Assembly (NCBI RefSeq): GCF_023148685.1 | Contig: NZ_JAHXNL010000013.1 | Location: 42,152 to 106,151 of the forward strand | Length of the DNA stretch: 64,000 nucleotides | Direction of reading: 5' to 3' | Origin: Georgenia sp. EYE_87 | Lineage (GTDB): Bacteria; Actinomycetota; Actinomycetes; Actinomycetales; Actinomycetaceae | Part shown: in pieces, positions 34,087-43,326 of the stretch | How positions within the stretch are numbered: the stretch's first letter is position 1 | Layout: each line of letters begins with the position of its first letter | The notes under the pieces: generated by a model | Database searches by the model: none | What the model was told of the DNA's origin: nothing | The model's input: only the letters and a program-made list of their open reading frames with translations | Position numbers and translations under genes: made by a program

Positions 34087-34818
34087 ATGACCACCATCGC
34101 CTACAAGCTCACAATCCTCCTCAAGGCCCGGGACGGGCTGACGCCAGAGGAGTTCACGCTGGCTTGGCTGAACCTCGAGGAGAAGCGGCCGCTCGATGCC
34201 GCCGGCCTGGTCCGGCACACCTTCGACCGCCCGCTTCCCGGCCGCCCCCCGGCCAGCGGGGCAGAGACGGCCCCGTTCGACGCCGCCGTCGAGACCTGGT
34301 GGCAGCGGAAGAACGACGCCGCCGACTGGGTGGTGTCCCGGCAGTTCGAGGACCGCTGGCTCCCGGACCACCTGGAGCTTCTCGCCGGACCGCCGGCCGC
34401 GATCGGCGGGATCCCCGAGCTGATCTGGCAGCGCGAGCTGCCTTGCGATGCGGCGCCCGTCCGGATCCTCGTCCTGCCGGTTGCTCTGCGTCGCTTGCGG
34501 TTCGGCGACTTCGTCGACCACTGGACCAACCGGCACGCGCAGCTCACGCTCGACGGCCCGCAGGCGAAGGAACGGCTCGTCAGCCTCGAGCACACCCCGG
34601 CACCGATCGCACCGCCGGCACGGTTCGCTCGCACCCGTTACGACGGCGTGGGAGCGATCACGTTCGAGTCCCCCGAAGCGCTCGCCGCAGAGTTCTCGAG
34701 CGACCACTACCAGCAAGTGCTTGCACCGGACAAGCCGCGGTTCACCGACCCGACATTCTCCGCAGCGTTGCTCACGGAACCGATCGTCCTGCTCCAGCTC
34801 GAGAATGAGGTGAGCTAG
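34087..34818 (+). CDS. EthD-domain protein
   Basis: 243 residues, starting one base after the OYE-like gene's stop. Two halves each resemble an EthD ferredoxin-like barrel: YKLTILLKARDGLTPEEFTLAW near the N-terminus and RILVLPVALRRLRFGDFVDHWTNRHAQL in the second half. EthD-like proteins accompany oxygenases or act as small cyclases and dehydratases; most have unknown function. It ends the ring-cleavage operon. Confidence 0.75.
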   Translation: MTTIAYKLTILLKARDGLTPEEFTLAWLNLEEKRPLDAAGLVRHTFDRPLPGRPPASGAETAPFDAAVETWWQRKNDAADWVVSRQFEDRWLPDHLELLAGPPAAIGGIPELIWQRELPCDAAPVRILVLPVALRRLRFGDFVDHWTNRHAQLTLDGPQAKERLVSLEHTPAPIAPPARFARTRYDGVGAITFESPEALAAEFSSDHYQQVLAPDKPRFTDPTFSAALLTEPIVLLQLENEVS

Positions 34819-34842
34819 CGCGGCGAGGCGGTTCGTTATTAG

Positions 34843-35070
34843 GCGATCTTCTTGAGTGGGACCTTGAAGCCGAGGTTATCAAGGTCGTGGACGTGGTTGC
34901 GATGCGTCGGTTTTGGGTGACAGTCGTAGAAGTCGGGGCCGAGGTCGACGAAGCGTGCTTCGAGGGCGCTAAGCACATGCCAGATGACGATCAGGACTGA
35001 GCGACCGACGACGACCCTGGTCTCCTTCTTGCATCGTTGGCGACCGAGACACCGGTAGCGCTCACCGAGG
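34843..35070 (-). pseudogene. IS110-family transposase remnant
   Basis: The C-terminal 75 residues of an IS110 transposase: FLGERYRCLGRQRCKKETRVVVGRSVL-like start, WHVLSALEARFVDLGPDFYD in the middle, and NHVHDLDNLGFKVPLKK at the end. The rest of the gene is missing; upstream sequence turns into an IS3-type fragment on the other strand. Confidence 0.75.
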
Positions 35071-35094
35071 AAGGTGTTCGTGCGCACGGCGATG

Positions 35095-35345
35095 GTGGCG
35101 GCCAAGTACAGCGTTGAGCTGCTGGAGCGGGCGACGCGGATGGCGATTGAGGCCAGGAAGGATCCGGAGACGAGCCGAGCGACCATCGGATCGCGGACCA
35201 TCGGGATCCGCCCGGAAACGTTGCGGAACCGGGTGAGGCATGCCGAGATTGACTGCGAGTGCGGCCCGGGACCACGACGGACGAGGCGACGCGGATCGCC
35301 GAGCTCGAGCGAGGGGTCCGGGAGAGCTGCGCCGGGCGAACGAGA
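35095..35345 (+). pseudogene. IS3-family OrfA remnant
   Basis: Reads KYSVELLERATRMAIEARKD, IGIRPETLRNRVRHAEIDCE, then after a frameshift near 35272 TTTDEATRIAELERGVRE. This is the HTH and leucine-zipper region of an IS3-family OrfA protein. OrfB is absent. Confidence 0.72.
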
Positions 35346-35366
35346 TACCCGGCGGGTCGCCGAGAC

Positions 35367-35668
35367 CATGACCGTGTCCTTGCGCGGCAACACCTACGAC
35401 GTCGAAGCCGGCCTCGTCGGGCGCACCGGTTCGAGCTGGCCTCCGACCCCTTCGACACGACCAACATCGCTGTGCAGTTACGCGGGGCGCGACATGGGCA
35501 CCGCCGCCCCGCACCGATCGGCCGCCACGTTCACCCCGCCGCAAAGCCGGACATCACCGCCCCGACGCCGGCCACCGGAATCGACTACCTCGCCTATTCG
35601 GCGACCGCCACACCATCGCCCTGGCCCACGGTGAACTTCGCCGTTATGAGCAAACAACACCGCGGCTG
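35367..35668 (+). pseudogene. Mu-type transposase C-terminal remnant
   Basis: TVSLRGNTYDVEAGLVGR, frameshift, then ASDPFDTTNIAVQLRGARHG and a PIGRHVHPAAKPDI...PATGIDYL end. It matches the C-terminal beta domain of Mu/TniA-like transposases with a trailing tail. The catalytic core is not present. Confidence 0.65.
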
Positions 35669-35829
35669 ACGAGACTGGCAATGACGGGGTCGAGCCAACA
35701 TCGCCTCCTTCGCCGCCTACGGCGACCAGGTTGCTCACGCCGGCGCCGCCGCGGAGGTTCTGCCCGGGCAGACGGACCTCCTGGACGTGCTTGTCCCAGC
35801 AAGGACGCCTATACCGTCACGGGTCCGAC

Positions 35830-36390
35830 GTGCGCGGTGCTCCAGGGGGGCGGGTTCAGACCGAACCCTTGCTTTCCGGCTCTTCGGAGTTTCGGGTGGG
35901 CTGAGGGTTTAGCGCGACGCCTCGTGTAGAGGCGCTGCTGGCAGATAGGGTCGCCCGGAGCCAGGTCGAGCAGGCGGGCGCGGGTATGGCCCCTTCTCGT
36001 TGCGAAGCGGACTCATCGGCGGCGAGGTCCTTCAGCACCGGCTCGACGGCCTTCCACAGGGTGCCAGTTCACCCCGAATTGGCGGCGACGCCGGCGACGG
36101 AGGCATGCTCGCGGCGCCGCTGATTGATCGCCCACCAGATCGCTCGGGTCGTCAGCTTCGTCACGCCGTCCACCAACTCAAATACGTCTCGGCAGGCGTT
36201 CCGGCCGGGCAGCTCTGTGCGGGCCACGCCACCGGCGCCGTCGCCACCCCACGACCATCGGCGCTCCGAAGGCCGGGCGTCGTGCAGGCGTCGAACCCGC
36301 CGGCCATGCCCGACGGCACCAACCCGCGCTTGCGGCAGCCTTCGACCCGCGGGCCGTCTCGACGGTGACAAGTTGTCTGCCGCGATCGCA
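35830..36390 (-). pseudogene. ISL3-family transposase remnant
   Basis: On the minus strand: LTTRAIWWAINQRRREHASVAGVAANSGVNWHPVEG, an ISL3 N-terminal HTH region, then a stop and frame changes. It carries no complete DDE domain. A related fragment in the opposite direction follows immediately. Confidence 0.6.
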
Positions 36391-36465
36391 CCGGGTGCCG
36401 GCCACGTGCCTGCGATGCCGAACGGCTCGTCCGGTCCCAGGATCAGTAGTGACCAAGCAAAATGA

Positions 36466-37190
36466 TTGACCGAGCGGCCGAGGAAGGTCTACCAGACCTG
36501 GCTCAAGGACCGAGGCGATGAGTCCAAGGCGGGCGTGAAGGTTGCAACCTTGGCTCCTTCCGCGGGTACCAGAACGCAAACGATGCCGAGGCTCGAAGAC
36601 GCCGCCGCGGTCCTGGACGCCTTCCATGTGACGAGCGTCGACGTGATCGACGAGGTCCGCCGCCGCGTCCAGTAGGACACCACCGCCTACCGCGGCCGCA
36701 AGGATGACCCGCTCTACAAGATCCACAACGTGCCGCGCGCCGGGCCGACCGCCTCACCGAACGGCAACGGGACCGCCTTGAGCGCCACCTGCCCGCCGCG
36801 GCGCACGGGGAGGTCTTCCTCGCCTGGCACTGCTACCAGCGCCTGCGCTCGATCTACCACCACGTCGACCTCGCCGCCGCGAAGACGACCGCGGAGCAGA
36901 TCGTCGGGACCCCTCCTCCACACCTCCCCTCCCCAGTCCCGAGGTCGCCCGACTCGGGCAGCACCGTGCGCCAGTGGAAGGAGCAGCTCATCGGCTACTT
37001 CACCACCAACCGCACCAGCAACGGCGCCACCGAGGCCCTCAACGGAGACATCGAGCCGCACCGACGCATCGCCCGCAGCTTGAAGAACAGGGAAAATACC
37101 GACTACGCATGCCCTCGCCGGAGGAAAACTCACCGAGCCCGAAACTTCGAAGAGGCCGTTTCCATGCACCTTTCGAGCGAGCGGCTCCTC
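36466..37190 (+). pseudogene. ISL3-family transposase remnant, opposite strand
   Basis: Reads VLDAFHVTSVDVIDEVRRRVQ, an in-frame TAG at 36673-36675, then ADRLTERQRDRLERHLPAA and WHCYQRLRSIYHHVDLA in another frame, and RQWKEQLIGYFTTNRTSNGATEALN, the ISL3 signature with the final Glu. At least two frameshifts plus the stop make it inactive. Confidence 0.78.
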
Positions 37191-37242
37191 AGAACCCATC
37201 CGGGGAGCCGCCCACTCTGAATGCCGCGGCCGATCTTCGTTA

Positions 37243-37617
37243 TCAGAAGCCAGGCATACGCTCAGTTCCTGGATCGGGCCGATAGGCGTCCCAGTGCTCC
37301 TGCAACTTGCCGTCCTTCACTCGGAAAATGTCAATGAGCACGCCGCTGTACTTGTGCGCCCGTACTTCCTTGCGAATGACGAAGTCGCCATCGGCAAACA
37401 GAGCGACGTCACGAGGTTCGTTCCTGTAGGGAAGGGGAATGATCCTCTTGAAGTAGCGCTTCAAATCCTGAAGCCCTTGTCCTGCGCTATGGTTGTGCTG
37501 GACATAATCCTCAGCAACCAACTCATCCAGCAATTCGATGTTATCGCCCGCGCCGTAGAGGATTTCGAATAACTTCTCGACCAGGCGCTCATTCTGCTTC
37601 AGCTTGTCGGACACCAT
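37243..37617 (-). CDS. SnoaL-like protein
   Basis: 124 residues from ATG 37617, with GAAGGAG about 11 bases upstream. SnoaL/NTF2-like fold: NERLVEKLFEILYGAGDN, LLDELVAEDYVQHNHSAGQG, FADGDFVIRKEVRAHKYSG, and a closing IDIFRVKDGKLQEHWDAYRP, the family's typical end. SnoaL-like enzymes are small cyclases, isomerases or hydrolases acting on polyketide-like or ring-fission compounds. It is paralogous to the protein at 38295. It is bordered by IS remnants. Confidence 0.82.
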   Translation of the reverse strand: MVSDKLKQNERLVEKLFEILYGAGDNIELLDELVAEDYVQHNHSAGQGLQDLKRYFKRIIPLPYRNEPRDVALFADGDFVIRKEVRAHKYSGVLIDIFRVKDGKLQEHWDAYRPDPGTERMPGF

Positions 37618-38294
37618 TGGTGGACTGACTCCTTCTCTGCGGATACTGCGGTTTTTTGCATCAGGGGTGCGTTTTGTGACCTTGCCTCCACCCATCCAGC
37701 TGACGACGGTTTGAACGGAAAGCGCAATCGGAAGCAAGTGGAGCAGTGCCCTCAATGACTATTCGTCTAGGTACTTCCCGCAACAACTCTGCCACTTTCC
37801 CGGGGATCTCGTTGAGTTGGGGTGCAATCAGCACGGCTGCCCTCGCCAACTACCGGCCAACGGGACATCATGTAGGCGCGATCGGCGATCTTAAGCCCCA
37901 GTGCACACGGCGACGGACAGCGCCGCCGAAGGCAAACCCAATCGGTATGAGCGTTCATTCATTACGCACCCCAATCTTCGTTGATCTACTCAATTGAACG
38001 ATCGAGACCAGTCGGCCGTCAAATCGTGGGTGGACGCGCAGAACGGACCGCTTCTCAATTATATCTCCGTGACCCCTCAGACCTACTCGTCCCGCGGCGG
38101 ACAGGCAGGCTAATGCACGTTCTCTATTGGCCCAGGCGCGTACAGCGGGGCCACCGGCAGCGCCTCGGACGGCTCAACCGCCGGGTCCGCTACACGCTGA
38201 GGATGCTTCGACAACTCCGAAGGAGAACGCACATGCACGCCGCGCGTGCATGTGCCCGTCCTCCAGAATCACGGACGCTCGAACGAGAGGTCAC
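37618..38294. other. Gene-free stretch between two SnoaL-like genes
   Basis: About 680 bases, visibly less GC-rich than the flanking backbone. I see no credible frame, no IS signature and no strong hairpin. It may be decayed transposon DNA. Confidence 0.45.
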
Positions 38295-38672
38295 TCAGAA
38301 CGACGGAGGCCGCTCATAGCCAGCCGCAGGGCGCCACGCATCCCAATGCTCGGCCAGTTTTCCGTCCTCGATGCGGAAGATGTCGATCAACATTCCGTTG
38401 TGGCGCACCTCCTGGCGCACCACCATGTCGCCCTCGGCGATGAGGGTGACATCCTGTTCACCAGCTAGATCACCCGTGAGCGGCACAGGAATGACGTTGG
38501 TGAAGAAGTGCTTGACTCCTTCTCGGCCCTGGCCGGCTTCGGGGTTGTGCTGCTTATAGTCCTCTGCCAAGAGTTCGTCGATGACGTCAAGATTTCCTCC
38601 AGGCCCGTAGGGCACCTCGCGGTAAAAGCGCCTGACAAGTTCCTTGTTGGCCTCGATTTTTTCAGTGCTCAT
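38295..38672 (-). CDS. SnoaL-like protein (paralogue)
   Basis: 125 residues from ATG 38672 with AGGAG upstream. VRRFYREVPYGPGGN, VIDELLAEDYKQHNPEAGQG, LIAEGDMVVRQEVRHNG and IDIFRIEDGKLAEHWDAWRP show the same SnoaL-like fold as its neighbour, including the conserved QHN and GDMVV patterns. A good copy of the shared palindrome lies 49 bases upstream, so it belongs to the catabolic regulon. Probably a small isomerase, cyclase or hydrolase in the pathway. Confidence 0.84.
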   Translation of the reverse strand: MSTEKIEANKELVRRFYREVPYGPGGNLDVIDELLAEDYKQHNPEAGQGREGVKHFFTNVIPVPLTGDLAGEQDVTLIAEGDMVVRQEVRHNGMLIDIFRIEDGKLAEHWDAWRPAAGYERPPSF

Positions 38673-38720
38673 GACGCCTCTCCTTTGTGCGCATCGCATG
38701 TCTCTGTGTCGTTTGACACA

Positions 38721-38738
38721 ATACGAACCGTATCGCAT
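38721..38738. promoter_or_regulatory. Shared palindrome variant (15/18)
   Basis: ATACGAACCGTATCGCAT, 15 of 18 matches to ATACGAAACGTTTCGTAT, in the promoter region of the SnoaL-like gene at 38672. Confidence 0.58.
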
Positions 38739-38879
38739 CGTCGTCGAGGCTTCAAGGTGCCGGGACCACGGGCTTTTCCCGGTTCTTTCCCGGTTCCTCC
38801 GCGCCTGGTACACGGCTTCAACCACAGCGGTCAGGCCGGTGGGAGTCACTGATGACGGGCTTCAACCCGCTCAGGCCAA

Positions 38880-39060
38880 GGCCCTTCAAGGAAGATCGTC
38901 CAGAAACACAGCAGTCTGTGGAAGCGAGGCGGCCAGCCCCAGCCCAGGCACTTCTAGCGACAAACATCGCCCGAGGGGGGCAGTGCGCGAACGGGCCGTT
39001 CTTCAGACTAGCGATAACCTGCTCGACAATCGCCTGGTCGCGTCACTGCATCCGATTCTA
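38880..39060 (-). pseudogene. IS1380-family transposase remnant
   Basis: Minus-strand reading RDQAIVEQVIASLKNGPFAH followed by PPSG and, after a frameshift, a Ser-Ala-Trp segment. This is the C-terminal motif of IS1380-type transposases (VEQV..DLKN.PLAH.PSG...N.AW). In-frame stops on both sides show decay. Confidence 0.65.
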
Positions 39061-39817
39061 GTGTTTCGCCAGCGAGACGCTCGGACCGCCAGGCCCGTCA
39101 GCGCCAAGAGGCGACCGCACCGAGCTGAAACTTGTACCCGCGCAGGTCGGTACACGCAGGAGCACCGTTACTCGGGAGGGCCGACCGAGCCGCCGCGCCG
39201 AAGCACGTCGATGTCGCAGACGTTGTCCACGCTGGCGACCATCCCCGCCACCCGCGCCGGGAACTCCACCGCGCGGCGTTAGCGCCCGCGCTGACGGCAA
39301 CCGTGACCAACTCAGCAACTATGTCCGACTCCCTTGCGGGACGCCGCCAGCAGCATCACCGGTATCAGACCGGCAGCAGCGGTACTGTAGTCGTCGTCGA
39401 GTGCGGCGACGAGGTCGTGGGAACTCGCATTTCCCGTGGATCTGTAACTTATCGCTATGAACCTTCGAAAGTCCCGTCCTCGCTAGTCACAGGAGCATTC
39501 GGCTGTACACGACCCACCAGTCCCGTCGGCGAATCCGGGCTTACTCGGGCGACCAAGCTTCCGATTAAGCCCCGCCCGGGGGTCATGCGGCATTCTTGAT
39601 CGGCGAATGATGGGCGCGTGATGGCCGCAGGGTGCCTGCGGTCGTCCCAAATCTGGGGGTCCGGGATCATGGTGGTCTGGCCGGGGCGCCCAGGGTGACA
39701 TTACGTCTGCGAAGTCCACATCCGTGGGCGGGGTGAGTCTTGCCGTTTTCCGCGTTCTCTCGAGGCAGGCGCAGAGCGGTTACTCACAGTATGAGGTGTC
39801 GCTACGCCGTTCGTCGA
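39061..39817. other. Gene-free stretch before the branched-chain-type importer
   Basis: About 750 bases of apparently decayed sequence. Several short frames exist on both strands but none shows a family signature, a good ribosome-binding site or consistent codon bias. Confidence 0.45.
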
Positions 39818-40543
39818 TCAGCTCACACCTTGGCCGAGATACTGCCCACGTATTTCGTCGAGCTGAGAGCCGATCTCGGCCGCGGAACCTTCATTGATGA
39901 CCTGGCCACGTACCATGACATACGCTCGATCTGCGATCTCGAGCGCGAGGTGGACATGCTGCTCGACAAGCAGAAGCCCACAACCCGTCGTATCGACAAC
40001 CTGCCGGAGGATCGGGAGGAGGCGCGAGACGACAATTGGCGCAAGGCCGAGGCTCATCTCGTCGACCACAAGCATCCTCGGCCTAAGGATCAGTGCACGA
40101 GCAAGCGTGAGCATCTGTTGCTCACCACCTGACAGAACGGCCGCACGTCGGCCGAGTATCGGCCGTAGCTGTGGAAAAAAGTTAAGCACCTCCTCGTGTG
40201 CCTGTTGGTCAGGCGATGCAACAGCAAGGTTCTCCTTGACGGTCAGGCTCCGAAATAGCGCGCGATCCTCCGGCACTTGAATGAGTCCAGCTCTGGAAAT
40301 TTGATCAGGCCTATGCCCTAGCACCGACTGTCCCTCGTATCGGATGTCGCCGTTACGTGGGGGGACGAGACCAGAAACCGCAGAAAGCGTAGTCGTCTTT
40401 CCCGCTCCGTTTGGACCAAGGAGACAGACCACCTCGCCCCCATCGACATTGAGGGAGACGTCGTTGACGACACTGGCCCCCCGATATCCAAGCGTAACCG
40501 AGTCGATCTCGAGCAACGGAGAGCGTTTAACCGGCTCATTCAT
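39818..40543 (-). CDS. livF: Branched-chain-type ABC importer ATPase (LivF-like)
   Basis: 241 residues from ATG 40543 ([16 protein letters not shown]), overlapping the LivG stop by 8 bases. Walker [10 protein letters not shown], LivF-type VPEDRALFRSLTVKENL, signature LSGGEQQMLTLARAL, Walker B MLVVDEMSLGLAP, and LLLVEQHVHLALEIADRAYVM. One of two ATPases of a HAAT-family importer, last gene of the operon. Confidence 0.9.
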   Translation of the reverse strand: MNEPVKRSPLLEIDSVTLGYRGASVVNDVSLNVDGGEVVCLLGPNGAGKTTTLSAVSGLVPPRNGDIRYEGQSVLGHRPDQISRAGLIQVPEDRALFRSLTVKENLAVASPDQQAHEEVLNFFPQLRPILGRRAAVLSGGEQQMLTLARALILRPRMLVVDEMSLGLAPIVVSRLLPILRQVVDTTGCGLLLVEQHVHLALEIADRAYVMVRGQVINEGSAAEIGSQLDEIRGQYLGQGVS

Positions 40544-41294
40544 TCGTGCCTCCCGCCACATCATTCCCAGACAGTGGATCCGCCACTGTCCCGAGGTACG
40601 CCGCGATGACTCCGGGTTCTCTCATCACCGCTGCTGGCTCACCGACGGCAACCGTCCTACCGAAGTCGAGGACATGAAGCATGTCGCTTACGCCCATCAC
40701 CAAACTCATATCGTGATCAATAAGAACGATGCCCACACCGCCATCTGACACCTCACGCAAGAGCGTCTGAAGTGCTATTCCTTCATTGTCATCCAGCCCG
40801 GCCGCGGGTTCATCGAAGAGCAGGACTCGCGGAGAACCAACGAGCGCTCGGGCGACGCCGACAAGGACTCGCTGGCCATGGGATAGTTCAGTCGGCAATA
40901 ACTCTGCCATCTCTGTGAGGCCGACCATGCGCAGCTTCTCCAGCGCCTCAGCACGCGGATGGAAAGCCTTACCCCCCCGGCGTACGGCGATGCTTACATT
41001 CTCAAGCACCGTGAGGTCATCGAAGAGGGCGACCGACTGCCAGGTCCGGCTGAGACCGAGTCGACGACGGCGATAGGCTGATATACCAGCCATCCGATTC
41101 CCGAGGAACTCCAGACGTCCAGTCATACGTGTAAACCCGGAGAAGCCATCAACGAGTGAAGTCTTGCCCGCGCCGTTTGGGCCGATTAAGCCGACGATCT
41201 GGCCCGCTCTCACCTCGAAGTCTACCTCAGAGACTGCACGCAGACCGCCGTAGGCGACCGTAAGATTAGTTCCACTGAGCAACACCTCGCTCAT
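40536..41294 (-). CDS. livG: Branched-chain-type ABC importer ATPase (LivG-like)
   Basis: 252 residues, start ATG 41294 overlapping the permease stop by ATGA. Walker [31 protein letters not shown] (LivG-like), signature [16 protein letters not shown] (SHGQ in place of the more usual SGGQ/SYGQ), Walker [14 protein letters not shown] and [15 protein letters not shown]. Partners LivF in driving uptake through the fused permease. Confidence 0.9.
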   Translation of the reverse strand: MSEVLLSGTNLTVAYGGLRAVSEVDFEVRAGQIVGLIGPNGAGKTSLVDGFSGFTRMTGRLEFLGNRMAGISAYRRRRLGLSRTWQSVALFDDLTVLENVSIAVRRGGKAFHPRAEALEKLRMVGLTEMAELLPTELSHGQRVLVGVARALVGSPRVLLFDEPAAGLDDNEGIALQTLLREVSDGGVGIVLIDHDMSLVMGVSDMLHVLDFGRTVAVGEPAAVMREPGVIAAYLGTVADPLSGNDVAGGTNE

Positions 41295-43300
41295 TGAGTG
41301 ATCCTTACTTTGTTGCCTGCGGACGCCCTTACACCGTTACCGCCGAAGGATGGGAACCGATGAACGAGATCACGGAAGAAGCCAGCAATACCAGATGGGT
41401 TGGCAACAACCGTGACCAGTACCGCGAGGCCCGCGAACAATAATTGGAAGTCGCTGCTTATGCCGAAGAGGGAGGTAACCGCGTGCATCAGGATTCCTTG
41501 GCTAACTAGGAGCCCGGCGATCACAGCACCAGTAACCGTTGTGATCCCGCCGAGGAAAGCCACTGCGAGCATAGAGATAGCCATCAGCTCGGTGAATCTC
41601 ATGGGTGACACCAGCCCGAAGTTGTAGCCGTACAGGATTCCGGACACACCAGCAAGGAGCCCACCAATAGCGAATGCCACCAACTTCACGAGTGTCAGAT
41701 TGATCCCTGCCGATGCAGCAGCAGACTCACTTCCTCGCACGGCCAGGAGTTTCGCGCCGAGATTGCTTCGCCGGAGCAAGACGACACCCGCGGCACACAG
41801 GACTGTTACAACAAGGAGGAACACGGCAAAGCCTGGACTCGGCACTTGGCCGTCGCCTTCCCAGAAGGATTCTGTCGGACCCAGCGGGATGCCGAAGACT
41901 TCAGGTGCGTCCACCGTTGCCGCGAGCTGACCCCCACCCCAATAGGGGTTGTTGAACCAGACAGCCTGGATAGCAACCGCCCCGGCTAAGGTGATGATCG
42001 CGAACTGCATCCCTCGAAGTCGCATCGCGGGAAGCGCCACAACCAGACTGACTATAACCGCAGCTGTGATCGCGACAAGGACTCCCAGCCATCCCGGAAG
42101 CCCCCAGTCCTGCGTTGCTTTTGAGAGCACAAAGCCCGCTACGCCGGCGACAGCCATTTGAGCAAGGTTGACCGCCCCGAGGTACCCGGTAACGACAACG
42201 ATGGACAGGATTGCTACTATTCCAATCAAGCTGTTCACGAGCGCTTGTCGATAGTCGTATGGAGCGAACGCGATAACGCCAAGCGCAAGAACAATACCAA
42301 TTGCGAATCGAATCAGCAGATACTGCGGACGAGGTGCACCAGGCAGCCGTGGAGCGTCCTCACTCGCCCTACCCGGGAGTGAATGACCGCGTACCAGCAG
42401 GATAATCGCGATAATCACGAAGGGCAGCGCTTCCTTGATGCCCGGCGTTGGCGCATTGTCCGTGCGCGGGAACCAATCCATCCCCTGAGACCAGGTGACG
42501 AGTGCTTGTAGCGACCCGATGAGCAACCCTGCGACTGCTGCCACCCAAAACGACACGAATTTGGCGACAAGCGCGGCGCCCAGCACAGGCACGATATAAA
42601 GCGTGAGCGCGGTCGGCTGGAGGCCGATCATGGGGGTGACCAGCACTCCGACGATGCCCATCAGAACCGATGCGATCGTCCAGTTGACGGCTTCAAGGCG
42701 ATCAGGATCCACTCCGATGAAAAGGGCGCCCGTGCGATTGTCAGCTGCAGCTCGAGTCTGAACGCCGAATCGCGTCTTCTGGTAGAGGACCGTCAACGTT
42801 ATTACCGCGCAGAGAGTGAAGGAGAGTGCCACAACTACGTCGTAGCCGATGGATGCGACGCCGAGCTCGAGTTGCCCGCGAAGGAGCGGCGCGACTACTC
42901 GCGTGTCGGTGTCGAAACTTAGGATCATCGAAGCTTGGAGCACGAGTAGCACTCCAGACGACGCGACGATGCGTGCGAGTGCGCTCGCGGTTCGGAGGAA
43001 CCGGTACACCAACACGTACTGAAGCAGACCCAGGATTGCAGCAACCACCACGCTAACAGCTAGCGCCGCCCCCGGTGCCATCCCCTCACCTTCGGGAAGG
43101 ATACGGATGGGGAATCCCAGAAAGAGGACCCCCTGACTTGTCAGCGCCCAGAAAACATACGCAACGAATCCCGCATTGGCCCCAGCGGCGAAGTTGATCA
43201 CTCCAGATGATCGGTAAGTGACAACTACACCAAGCGACAGCGCTGCAATTAGTGTGCTACCTGCAAGACCAAGCAGTAAAAACGTCAGGATTTCGAGCAT
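41291..43300 (-). CDS. Fused LivH-LivM-type ABC permease
   Basis: 669 residues from ATG 43300 (MLEILTFLLLGLAGSTL), with GGGAGGT seven bases upstream. The N-terminal half (about 1-290) is LivH-like, with GVVVTYRSSGVINFAAGA and RAAADNRTGALFIGVDPDRLEAV. The C-terminal half (about 330-640) is LivM-like, with YRQALVNSLIGIVAILSIVVVTGYLGAVNLAQ and AVRGSESAAASAGINL. In most systems these are two genes. The two halves would form the channel of a branched-chain amino acid/amide/urea/aromatic-acid type importer. Codon use is less GC-extreme than in the flanking catabolic genes. Confidence 0.9.
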   Translation of the reverse strand: MLEILTFLLLGLAGSTLIAALSLGVVVTYRSSGVINFAAGANAGFVAYVFWALTSQGVLFLGFPIRILPEGEGMAPGAALAVSVVVAAILGLLQYVLVYRFLRTASALARIVASSGVLLVLQASMILSFDTDTRVVAPLLRGQLELGVASIGYDVVVALSFTLCAVITLTVLYQKTRFGVQTRAAADNRTGALFIGVDPDRLEAVNWTIASVLMGIVGVLVTPMIGLQPTALTLYIVPVLGAALVAKFVSFWVAAVAGLLIGSLQALVTWSQGMDWFPRTDNAPTPGIKEALPFVIIAIILLVRGHSLPGRASEDAPRLPGAPRPQYLLIRFAIGIVLALGVIAFAPYDYRQALVNSLIGIVAILSIVVVTGYLGAVNLAQMAVAGVAGFVLSKATQDWGLPGWLGVLVAITAAVIVSLVVALPAMRLRGMQFAIITLAGAVAIQAVWFNNPYWGGGQLAATVDAPEVFGIPLGPTESFWEGDGQVPSPGFAVFLLVVTVLCAAGVVLLRRSNLGAKLLAVRGSESAAASAGINLTLVKLVAFAIGGLLAGVSGILYGYNFGLVSPMRFTELMAISMLAVAFLGGITTVTGAVIAGLLVSQGILMHAVTSLFGISSDFQLLFAGLAVLVTVVANPSGIAGFFRDLVHRFPSFGGNGVRASAGNKVRITQ

Positions 43301-43326
43301 GGCACCTCCCATACTGTCAACGAAAA

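Noticed and set aside
32667..34097. Long minus-strand open frame under the OYE-like gene
   Set aside because: Same reason: shadow of a gene with a full family signature on the plus strand.
38721..38738. Treating the operator near the SnoaL-like gene as an IS end
   Set aside because: It matches the palindromic site found at seven other catabolic promoters better than any inverted-repeat end nearby.
39740..40132. Plus-strand frame overlapping the start of the LivF-like gene's antisense
   Set aside because: It lies antisense to the conserved LivF-like C-terminus, has no ribosome-binding site and shows no family motif.
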